From the NCBI RefSeq assembly GCF_023159225.1, contig NC_063172.1, positions 35,778,832 to 35,842,831 of the forward strand: a DNA stretch of 64,000 nt, read 5' to 3'. The notes under the pieces were generated by a model, which saw only the letters and a program-made list of their open reading frames with translations, was not told where the DNA came from and did not search any database. The first letter of the stretch is position 1. Each line of letters begins with the position of its first letter. This DNA is from Perognathus longimembris pacificus. Its lineage: Eukaryota > Chordata > Mammalia > Rodentia > Heteromyidae. A program made the translations under genes and the position numbers. Below are positions 1 to 10,300 of this stretch, piece by piece.

Positions 1-175
1 CATCTATATTCCTAGCACTAGAGAGGCTGAGACAAGAAGATAGCAAACTTGAGGCCAATCTGGGCAACAGTTTTAGGCCAGCCTGAGCTACATAGCAAAA
101 CCTTGTCTAAAAGAAAGGAAGAGAAAGTAGAGGAGAAGGACAAGGAGAAGGAAGAAGAAAGAAGAAGAAAAGTGA
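1..175 (+). mobile_element. B1 (7SL-derived) SINE, cut by the window start, with purine-rich tail
   Basis: Bases 1-114 follow the B1 layout: a 'cctagcact..gaggctgag' block, a 'gaggccaat..gggcaac' block and an internal repeat 'ggccagcctgagctacatag', ending 'aaaccttgtct'. A degenerate A/G-rich tail runs to about 175. Confidence 0.7.
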
Positions 176-1300
176 TAAAGGGTGAGGGATAGAGAGAAGC
201 CTTCTTTGGCTCATGCCTGACCCCATCCCCAAATCTTCACCCTCAGTTAGAAGGGCAGCATCTTCAAATCCAACTTTGACTCCCTCACCTTCTTTGAGTA
301 ATAAGGACTTGTGACTATCCACATGGCTAATACAGCATAATCTTTCCATCTGAATTCCTTAGCCAAGCCTCAGCTTTTCCTCTGATATGTAAATTAATAC
401 AGTCACAGGTTCGGGAATTAGCATATGAACATCTTTGGTGGCTATTTTTCTACCTACCATAAAAGAAGTTCCCTATACCAGTACAAAAAGGAAGCCCTCT
501 CTGAGGGCTTTTACAGATTTGTATAATTTGTCCAGTCATGGACTAGTCAATACAGAAATTTTATCAAATAAAAGTCTCAAAGCTTAATATCTTGAGATAA
601 AGTAAATTACTTTCTTGAAAATTAGGTGGAAATCATTCTGGATTTCTGCTAGAACAATGATTGGTAGAATATCAATTTGTCATCGATCTAAGTTTGTGGT
701 TAATTTGTTATAATATCAGTAGGAAACTAATACCATCTTACGTATTTTACTCTTCACAAATAATAGTATATCTTAATAAAAAGCCTCTTCTATCAGTCAG
801 GCAAGTATGATTACAGCTTTGTGTAGTCAGTTTTGCTAGTCTAATAAGTTAATATTAACAAGAATGGCCAGGGTGCTTGATGAGACTTTAATGAGGCTGA
901 TAATCAGTTGACAGCTCAAGGTCAGATTGAGTATGGAGACATATCCTCAAGTGTCAGATGACTGAAATAGGATAATAGTTTGAGAGTGAATGAGTGTTCA
1001 ATAAGAATCAAAGGATCCAGGAGGGAAATGGCACCCTGCTAAACTTATTAGTCATTCTGAGAAAGAATGAGGTAAGATCAAAGAACAATTTGCTATTTCA
1101 TGGGCTACAAATGATAGACTATAGAGAAAGATATACAGAGGCAGCAGATTGACTCATGTAAGGAAGGACTTCAGAAGAACAGATCCCTCCTGACCAATAC
1201 CTCAGGGGTCAATGTCAATGTTCTATCAGAAAAGAGCAGTTTATACTTCTCTGACAGACAAAAGAGTAATATAACAAATATCAAGAGAAGCAAGTTCCTT

Positions 1301-1540
1301 TTTATATTTTGGCCAATTTTAGAGCTTGAATTCAGGGACCTGGACAAGGTCCTAGAGCTTTTGTGCTCAAGTCTAGCATTCTACCACGAGAACCATAGCC
1401 CTACTTCCAGATTTTTGCTGGTTAATTGGTGATAAGACTCTCTCATGGACTTTCCTGCCAGGACTGGCTTTGAACAGTGTCCCTCACATCTCAGCTTCCT
1501 GCAGAGCTAGGATTACATACAGGGGCCACCAGCTCCTAGT
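1301..1540 (-). mobile_element. composite SINE, Alu/B1-like head plus Geo module
   Basis: The reverse complement has a 7SL-like head (from 'taggattaca' leftwards) and a Geo tail with the 'gctcaagtctagcattctacca' signature. Near-perfect target duplications AGCAAGTTCCTT (1289-1300) and AGCAAGTTCTTT (1541-1552) flank it. Confidence 0.65.
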
Positions 1541-1574
1541 AGCAAGTTCTTTAGAACTCTCCCTATATGTTTGT

Positions 1575-1940
1575 TGATTCATTAGGAATTCCAACTCATA
1601 CTGTAATTGACAAATCTCCAAATCTTAATAGCTTAACACAATAAAATTAATCTCGTGTTCACAAAACTGGTATCCTCAGTGGTCAGCTCTAGTGTCGCCA
1701 TAACTTCCTTCTTACTTCATTTTCAGCATGTGCCTCCTAGCAGTCTCCTATTGGTCACCTTCCAGCTCAGAGGGAGAAAATACATGGAGGTTCCTGGAAG
1801 GGAGACTTGTGTTCAGGTAGATAAGTAGTCCTCATCCCTTCTACTTAGCTTCCACTGGACATAGGATTACAGCTAAGTGAAAAGATAGCAGGGAAATGTA
1901 GTTTTCTGGGTATCCCAAGAGGAAATAAGAACAGATTTTT
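1575..1940. repeat. unassigned old interspersed repeat
   Basis: The wording ('cttaatagcttaacacaat', 'gggaaatgtagttttctggg') resembles widespread old mammalian repeats of the DNA-transposon or LTR type, but I could not assign a family. Confidence 0.25.
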
Positions 1941-2109
1941 ATTGAGAAATTTGAAAAATACGAATTATAATTAAAATGTTAAAGATGAACTTCCTTACCA
2001 CAGCCTACTCCAAACTTTTCTGATACCCCCCTCATCAAGCCTCACTTTGCTCAGACTATAGACAGTTTTGCTGTTCTGGCAAATGCTAAGCATTCTTCCT
2101 CTTTGTGTC

Positions 2110-2400
2110 TGTATTGAGCAGACATCTGCTCAAATGTCACTCAAGTCACTCCAGTTCCTCAATGCCAACCAGTAACTTAGAGTCTCCAGTCATTTTCTTT
2201 CCCATTTCTCCCAATGGCATTTGTGCCATCTGAACCTCTGACCTATAATATGTATATGTTATGTGCTTGTGCTCATGTGTGTATATTACATATATCCTTA
2301 TTAAACTGAATACTGTCGATCTCCTTTTATGAATTCAGGGATTTTGAATTTTCTAGAACATTACCTGGTACACAAAATGTGTGAGTGAATGAGTAGTGAT
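2110..2400 (+). mobile_element. LINE L2 3' fragment (old)
   Basis: The fragment carries L2 3'-end landmarks in order: 'ctgctcaaatgtcac', 'gaattcagggattttg' and 'acattacctggtacacaaaa...gtgaatga'. It is highly diverged. Confidence 0.45.
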
Positions 2401-2845
2401 GTAGTGACAAATTCTTAAACACTGAAAAATATTTTATTGTTAAATAAACTGTAATTAACAGTCAGACATTTGGGCAAGATGGAATATAAAGGAGAAAATA
2501 AAAACAGAATGTAATTCTGTTTTCTATGACTAGGAAGTACGAGGGATAAATTTCCCAAGAGGTAAACAGTTAATATTCTTACCCAACTGGCTTCTGAAAT
2601 CATAGGAAAAGGAAGTTTCTCATAAAATGTGTGTTCACATTTTTCAACTGCTTTTATTATCTAAGATAGGTTTCCTATATGAAATGTGTTTGTATGTATG
2701 TATCATATAGATGGACATGTCAAGTAAGTGTGTGTATACACATACATATTTATTATATAGTAAACATATGTACTGTAACTGTGTGTGTGTGGGGGGGTGG
2801 TATGTATGTATGTCCCCAAAGGCTAAAGGCACTTTTTGTGTGTGT

Positions 2846-3008
2846 GCTAGTACTGGATTTGGACTCAGGGTCTGGGCACTGTTGCTAATCTACCTCAAAG
2901 CTAGCACTCTAATGATGTTGGAGAAAAGAATCACATGGACTTTCCTACCCTCAGATCTCAGCCTTCTGAGTAGCTAGGATTATAGGCATGAGCTACTGGC
3001 GCCAGCAG
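2846..3008 (-). mobile_element. composite SINE, Alu/B1-like head plus Geo, deleted in the middle
   Basis: Reverse-strand head 'gtagctaggattataggcat' and Geo end 'ggactcagggtctgggcact' are both present with the intervening part shortened. A short GT/TATG tract precedes it. Confidence 0.55.
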
Positions 3009-4241
3009 TTGTTTTTTTTTTTAATAAAATAATCTTGGAGTTGAAAATATAGGTTAGAGGTACAATGTTTGCCTCAGATGTGTGAGGCACTGAGTTTGTT
3101 ATTGTTCAGTACTGAAAAACCGTTGTAAAGCTAATCTAATTCTTTGCAGATTGTTATTTTTTTATATAGGCTTTTACAGACCACCATCCAGCCTCAAACT
3201 GTGATCTTCACAACCTCATCTGCTCAAATAGCTAATATTGTAGTCATGGTACACTCACTTCTGGCTCACGACATGGTATTTTTTTAAAATATGAAACTGA
3301 CCAAGGTACAAGTAAGAATGTTTATAGTTGTCCCACGTCTTCCTACACAGGGCCTTTCAAAAATCACCTTTACCTTCTGCAGCAGATTACCACATTATCA
3401 CATTCTTGGTAAACAGAGAGGAGACCCTACGAGGAGTTAGAAAGGCTCACTGGACCATAGTTGCAGCATTCCTTCACCCATTTGACAGTAATCTTGGCCA
3501 TCATTGACTTCCCACTGACAGAATATTTTCTGGATGGGAGTTAGAATTTTTATCAGAGGCACAAATATGAATTCTTTCACAAGTCTTCCAAATCCACAGG
3601 GTCTTTACGTCTTCTAGCCTTCCTCACCACTTTGATCCACTGGTCTACTGCATCGGCTCTTATTGTTGATGTTTTTAGTTAGTTTTGGGTGTTGGTGTCA
3701 GCATAATTACACAAACCTTGCCAACCTTTGTGGTTCACTTGGCCTATTGCAAGCCTATATGCTCAAAGCAGAATCAAATAGCCAAATTATACAACAGCCC
3801 TGTTTTATTTCCCTGCCATCCTAGTCTGTTTCTTCTTTCCCATGTTAACATGGACTGGGAGAATATCCAAAAGAATGTATGCCTACTGTAGCATAATAAT
3901 GGGGATTTTAAAGATTGACAAAATAATAAAATACTGAGTTTTGGGTCACCAAAATGAAAGACTTGGACTCTCCAGTAATTCCTGAAATACCATACCCAAC
4001 AACACTTCTCTGGCCTTGCCTTTTTCCTGCAGATATCTTGAGGTAAGGTAGGGAATTGAGACCCTGTTTGGTTACCACAGGCTTTTTTTCATACCTGTAC
4101 CTTAACAATTCTGGGTTATTTCCTGGGCTTCTCTGACACTGCACTGTGTAGTGGAGAGATTCTACCTCTATACCTACTGTCCTGAGCTTTCTGCAACTAC
4201 AGTAAAGCCTACAAGCCTCCATATTGTTTCTGCAAAACGTC

Positions 4242-4460
4242 TTATTTCTTTTTCTTTTTTTCTTCTCTTGCCAATCCTGGGGCTTTGGATCAGGGCCTGA
4301 GCATGGTCCCTGGCTTCTTTTTGCTCAAGGCTAGCTACCCTACCTCTTGAGCCATGGCTCCACTTCGGGCTTCTTCCGTGTATGTGGTGCTGAGGAATCG
4401 AACCCAAGGCTTTGTGCATGCCAGGCATGCACTCTACCCGCTAAGCCACATTCCCAGACC
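4242..4460 (-). mobile_element. IDL-Geo SINE
   Basis: A full dimer on the minus strand: ID-like left half at the right end (4375-4460, with 'gaatcgaaccc' as complement of box B) and Geo right half. A perfect 13-bp target duplication TCTGCAAAACGTC lies at 4229-4241 and 4461-4473. It belongs to the older 'tttttgctcaagg' type. Confidence 0.85.
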
Positions 4461-5704
4461 TCTGCAAAACGTCCTACTCATTTTTATTCCTTTACTCTTT
4501 CTTATTCTCTTAAGAAATTTAACTTTATATGCTGGAGAAATAAATGAATTTCCTACAGCTGAAGGGCCACAAAATGTCATTCCAGAGAGAGAGACCTCTA
4601 GTATTGGGGTCATAAAGTCAAAAGCAGATTCACCACAAGTCTACAAAGTTTCTAAGGGAGTTGTAATAACTTGGTTAAGAAGAGACAGAGGTAGTACAAA
4701 TGATAAGATATCTCTAGTCTCCTAACTTTCTCTGAGCAGGAAGCAGACTGGAAAAGCTACACAGCTTTTAACAACACCATTTCTTCTGAAAAAAAGAATG
4801 CACCCATGAGGCAAGGCCCATAGCCAAGGACATCAGCAGAAAATAAATAGAATAGCAGAAGCTAAAGAACGGAAGTGTACCCGAATACAGAAGATCTGGT
4901 GTTGCTGAGGCCAAAGGTACTGGTCACTTTTGCCTATTGGTTTGGTCCCTGAAGTGAGTCACAGAAGGCAATGAGAGGAGGGGCATATGTTGCAGCAAGT
5001 GGTCACAGCAAGACCCAAATGCAGAAATAAACAGAAATCAGGGCCCACAGTCCTTCTTGAGGGCATGTCTTCAATAATCTAATGACCTTCCACCAAGTCC
5101 CACAGCACTTCCCACAATGGGCACCTAGTTCATTTAACCTGTAGAGCTAGACTAATAAGATTTTTTGATTCTTATAATCCTTTAAAATTCAGTAGCCTCC
5201 TGTCGACAGCTCTAAAATTACTGCTATTCACCTTGTAAATCTGGACATTTCTGCAGAGAGTGCTACTTTGTGATGTTTCACTTTCCTAAGCTTATATATG
5301 ACTTTGGGTTATCTCATATGAGGATACTTACATTTCATGTCATTCTTATGTTACTGACAACAAGAGATAACTGCATTAGAGAACCCACTATGCTTTGATA
5401 TTTCCCAAAGGATTGCCAGCTGGTACCTAAATGGATTTTCTGGAAGAAAGCGCACATGTGCAGAGAACAAAATGAGGATCCTTTTTAATGTAACATGAGA
5501 AGTGATTTCAAATGTCTGACATTTGCTTCTCCCTTAGAACTGTCGACATCTATAGCTGAGATTACTAGGCTCATTTTTTGCTGAGCTTGGCTGTGCTACC
5601 TCTCTCAAGCTGAGGACAGAGACCAGGCTGTAGATATCTCTGTAGGACCACTAGGTGAGCAATAAATATTTCTAGGCAATGCCTATTTTCTTAATGCTCT
5701 CTTT

Positions 5705-5890
5705 CTCTCCCTGGATTTGAATTCAGTGTCAGTGTCTCACACTTCCTAGGCAAACACTAACACCTGAGCCATGTCTTCTGCCTCCTTTGGTCCTCCTTCC
5801 TTTTCAGATAGGGTTTCCTGCTTTTTATCTTGGCGGGTCTTGCCTGTGATCCTCCTACCTATACCTCCCAAGTAGCTGAGATTAGAAGAA
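5705..5890 (-). mobile_element. old composite SINE (tRNA-like part plus B1-like part)
   Basis: The left part (5711-5785) resembles a reverse tRNA-type module; the right part (5806-5885) resembles a reverse 7SL-like unit ('ccaagtagctgagatt'). It is diverged, with no clear target duplication. Confidence 0.4.
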
Positions 5891-6035
5891 ATTTTGTTGC
5901 GATGAGGTCTCTCTATTTCTTGTTTTGTCCAGGCTGTCTTTAGGAATGTTTGCGTCTCTATTTCATTTTCATCTGGGCAAATTAAAAAACAAACTTTGAT
6001 TTACTTTTGGACTTTAGGACAATGTGCCAAACCAC

Positions 6036-6043
6036 CAAAAAAA

Positions 6044-6075
<32 letters not shown>

Positions 6076-6080
6076 AAAGG
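6036..6080 (+). repeat. (AAAG)n microsatellite
   Basis: About nine copies of GAAA follow an A-rich start, with a purine-only extension to about 6090. Confidence 0.9.
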
Positions 6081-6559
6081 AAGAAGAAACCCTAAACAGT
6101 AACAAATTTAAGTTTAGTTTTTTCTGGTTTCCAACTTGTTTACAAGTAGATTATTTTAAAACATTATTTCCAGAATATTGTTTCTACTTGTCTTACTTTA
6201 TATTTTAACCTCTTAAGTAGCAGAAACAAAAAGATCAGAAAGCGTATCTCAGAGAGCAACATATTTTGTACAGTGAAACTTGTGAAAGCCAGCATACATG
6301 CATAGGTTGTTAGAAATCCTAAAGCCTGATGTTGAAAAAAAAATCAGTAAGGGAAATAGGACTTGCTACTCTGCAAAAGCTACTTCCTCTTAGACAATAC
6401 ATGTGGAACAATTATTTCCTAACAAAGAACCCCTCAAGAAGGAATCGATAACCCTCTAGAAGCTTTCTTTGTAGAACTGCAACAAAGTTGGACAGCAAAG
6501 TCAGTCCCCCTTCCTCCCTAGAGGAGCTAAACTTAGTCTTGGTGTTTCCTGTAATCAAG

Positions 6560-7010
6560 ATCGTCCTTCTCTCTGAGGCCGGTTCAAGGCTGCTCTTTTA
6601 CAACCACCTTTGCCTTAGTGACAGGACTTGCCCCCACCCACTCCCAGAGACCCCGCCCCTCGGGGCTTGGCCCCTCCCCCTGCCAGATCTCCCCTCCAGT
6701 CCTAATCAGTTCTCCGGTTCTCAGGCTGGCTGGGCTGCACTTCTCCCCTACCTCCCCCTCTCCCCGACTCAGCTCTTTCTTTCTCTCTGCCCTCCCCTCC
6801 CCCAGCAATGCCTCCCTTCCCCCGCCCCTTGATCCCTCGCTCTCTCCTCCCTCCTCCTCCTCCTGCCTTGTGACACATCCCGGGTCCTCCTGGAGGCGGC
6901 AGCAGCAGCCGCGACCGCAGCAGAGCTGCCCCCACCCCCCCACCCCCACCCCCAGAAGCCGCAGCCTCCGGCCCAGCCTCCCTCCAGCCCCGGCGCTGCT
7001 GCAGGCAGCC
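6560..7010 (+). promoter_or_regulatory. PIP4P2: CpG/C-rich TATA-less promoter and 5' UTR of PIP4P2
   Basis: GC content rises sharply from AT-rich flanks. GC boxes (CCCCGCCCC) occur at 6651-6659 and about 6820-6828, the plus strand is strongly C/T-rich, and no TATA box stands in a fitting place. The region runs into the strong start codon at 7011. The transcription start cannot be fixed from sequence; several starts are likely, as is usual for such promoters. Confidence 0.75.
6808..6873 (+). other. possible upstream ORF, 21 codons, proline-rich
   Basis: An ATG at 6808 opens a 21-codon frame with a run of five prolines near its end and TGA at 6871-6873, 138 bases before the main start. It matters only if transcription starts upstream of 6808. 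No evidence of translation can be seen. Confidence 0.3.
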
Positions 7011-7116
7011 ATGGCTGCGGATGGGGTGGACGAACGCTCGCCTCTGCTGTCAGCATCCCATTCGGGAAATGTCACTCCCACCGCCCCGCCGTACTTGCAA
7101 GAAAGCAGCCCCCGAG
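7011..7116 (+). CDS. PIP4P2: PIP4P2 coding exon 1
   Basis: Encodes residues 1-35 plus the first base of codon 36. It contains the ERSPLL dileucine-type lysosomal sorting signal and a Ser/Thr/Pro-rich cytosolic stretch. The donor is GAG|GTAAGG at 7117. The frame stays open well into intron 1, so the exon end is set by the donor and by the match of exon 2, not by a stop. Confidence 0.95.
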
Positions 7117-7301
7117 GTAAGGCCAGCCTAGACCGTTCTACTTGGCAATGGAACAATCCTAGAGTGAGCTCTAGCGTAGAGGTGGAGGCGAGCTTCCCAC
7201 TTGGGCTAGGCGAGAAGGATGCTGATGGTGCCTTCCCAGGCAGTGCCTGGCTGCCTGCTTTCCCGGTAGCTTCACTGCGGAGCTCCGCTGCTGCTGCTCC
7301 T

Positions 7302-7360
<59 letters not shown>

Positions 7361-10300
7361 ACTACTTCTTACCTAGGGGTACCAAATGTGACACGAATTT
7401 CTCAAGCCGCGCATTGCTGTGTTCAAAGCAGCTCCTATGAGTAGCTGGGAGGTGGTGCAGATCTTTCACAATCATTCACAAAACCTTCTAGGTTGCCCAG
7501 AAACCAAGAGAAGTGCTCACCTTGCATCTGTCCTTGACAAGACTTCAGCTTGAAAATATAGATAGCTCATACATGAACCACCAACACGATTTAACCAGGG
7601 AACTACTTTACCAAAAGGAATATAGTTAATGCTTCTAATATGTCTGAAATGCTTGTCCCTCAGTATTACTCCTACTTGTGAAGAGTGTGTGTTGGCTTTA
7701 GTTGCAAAAGAGGAGGAAGAGCCTTAGTTCTGACAGGGGAGAAGATGGTGTGTGTGTGTGTGATTGAAATTAACTGCTAAAAAGTAACCCAAATAAATAC
7801 TGACTATATTTATTTTTCTTCACTGTATCGAATATTAAAAGATTTGATTGGATAGGGTCTGGAGAAAGAAATATGTCTTTGTTCTATGCCTTGGGGATGG
7901 TTACTGTAGCAGACATAGGTGGAGTCAGGAGTTTGAGAGAATGGAAGGCAAGGTTTGGAAAATCACTTTGCAAATGGTGCTTAAGTGCCTCTCTCTCCAC
8001 TGAATGTGAATGAACTTAAAAGAGAACCAAACAACCCCAAAAGGCAAAAAAGCTAATGCTTTTGAAAACCAGTCATGTCTTGTAACACAACTTTTTATTC
8101 TAAGTTCTAGTCTGAAATTGGAGCCTCTAAAGAGCTGGTAGAACTTTTTAGTAGTTAAAATTTCCATTTAACACACTATAATTTAAAAGTCGATTGTTTA
8201 GATCTTAATCTGCCCCTAAGACAAAGGAAAGATGTTTAGTTCTGAATAATTCAGTGTGATCAATGGCTTGAGAGTTCTGGTGAAAAATGGAAGAGAAACA
8301 CCCACAGAAAACTCACAAGTCATGTTTTGTTGGTCATTGTTCATTAAACTTGTAAAGGATACCAGGCAAGGGGATTTCTTTGATATTATTCTTAATTTTT
8401 AGTAAAAAAAAAAATTACTCATTAATTCCACACTGAATGTTTCAACTTTATTAATTCAATCTTTTAAGGCAAAGTATCTGACAATTTATTAAGAGGCTGA
8501 GTTTGGATTCAGGTAACTGATTTAGAATCTATTTTTATATCCTGGGAATGGATGTATTTAATTTTTAGAGTTTTTGATATTTAGTCAACTGGAGGCTAAC
8601 TTATTGTCAAAAATGATAAACTCATACTTAGGTACTTATGTGTAGCCTTCTTTATTATTTTCCATAGATGTTTTTTGAACTGAGAAGATTCCTCAAACTA
8701 CACAATAAATTTAGATTCCTGATCAGCCACTGAGAAAAATTAATTTTATTCTAGAAAACTTATTATCATTATCGTGTTACAATCCTAAAGTTTCAACTGA
8801 GAGCCCCCAGCCTTCTTTTTCAAAATTAATTTTTCAGTGGGTCTTGATTTTTGCCTGTGACAGCCTGGACAGAGAGCTAGAATGACAGGCACACATAACC
8901 TCACACAGCTTTTTATTGGTTGAGATGGAGTCTCACAAACTTTTTTGCCTTGGCTGTCCTTAAGCCACACAATCACCCAATCTCAGCCTCCTTAGTAGGG
9001 AGGATTGCCAGTGTTAGCCACTGTTCCTAGTTTTGAGAAAACATTTAGAAACAAAAAAAATAGAGTTAAATAAGCTATAAAAAGCCCATGGGGTGAATAA
9101 AAAAATAGTTGTTTTATTTTTAATTTTGATAGAATATATTCTCAATTAAAAACAAGCACATTCATAAATATTCTGAATAATAAGACTAGATAGGATTCTT
9201 AAAGTGTACCATACACACAATTGAGTATATACACACATTGAGATCACAATGTAGATCCCAATATATTACTGAATGAGTGAATGTGGAGACTGCTGTAGGG
9301 GAACAAGACTGTCCAAGCCGAAGCCCCTAGTAGAGGTTATGTTGTAGTGAGGAGAAGAGATAAGTAAACACATGAAGAAATTGGACCAGATTCCCAGAAA
9401 ATTTCTGTCACTAGACTAGATGTAATTGGTGAAAACAATTAAGATTTATAGTTGAAATTCAAATGCCAAAATAGAATGCACTTTTGCATAATTAACCTTA
9501 TGATACTATTTATAGTTTCTTAACAGAAATAGAGAAGAGCCATTTCCTAGTGAATGTATCTTCTCCAATACAATCTTTTTTTTCTCTTTTTTTTCATCCA
9601 GTCCTGGGGTTTGAATTCAGGGTCTGGGAATTGTCCCTGAGCCTCTTTGTGCTCAAGGCTAGTGCTCTATCACTTGAGCTATAGTGCTACTTCTGGCTTT
9701 TTCTGAGTAGTTTATTGGAGATTAGAGTCTCTTGGACTTTTTTGCCCAGGTTGGCTTCACACTACCATTCTCAGATCTCAGCCTCTTGAGTAGCTAGTAT
9801 TACAGGCATGAGCCACTGGTGCTAGGCTCAATCCAATCCTTTGTTCTTTTTATTACCTTCTAGGAAACGTGAGTATTAGTTCCCACCTCTGAGAGGGTTT
9901 ATTCCATTTGGGGCTGATAATTGTGATGTTTTGATTCCTAGACAAGGTATTTATAAGGTAGAGTGAGCATTTTGCATGGAGTTTTAGTCCAAGAAGAATC
10001 AGGTGTGGTCTGTGTAATAAAGAGTCACCTGGTCTCTAAGTGGATGCTTGTAGTAGTCTTCACTATTGATAATAGTTTAATATGTAGAGGAGGAAGTCGC
10101 TTCTTTCTTGACTCACTCTTCCATTTGGTTTACTTACCATCTTTTTCTTTTAGGCATAGAAATTAAAATAAAAGATAGTTTTAGGCTTATTTGCAAGGAT
10201 GTTAAAATAGCTTAAAATTTCCATGATTTGTATATAGTATTTGCCTTCCTTAACTATCTACTAATGTTAAAGGCAAGATATGGCAAAGGAGTATGATCTT

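Larger units (their letters stand above)
121..6559. other. intergenic DNA upstream of PIP4P2
   Basis: No exon-like signal with splice sites and a sustained frame was found on either strand. Apart from the repeats listed separately (1301-1540, 2110-2400, 2846-3008, 4242-4460, 5705-5890, 6036-6080), it is AT-rich unassigned sequence. The stretch 1575-1940 looks like an old interspersed repeat that I could not name. Confidence 0.6.

Noticed and set aside
6618..7376. A 252-codon plus-strand frame over PIP4P2 exon 1
   Set aside because: It runs through 5' UTR and into intron 1 and ends in the GT repeat. Only 7011-7116 is supported by splice site and family match.
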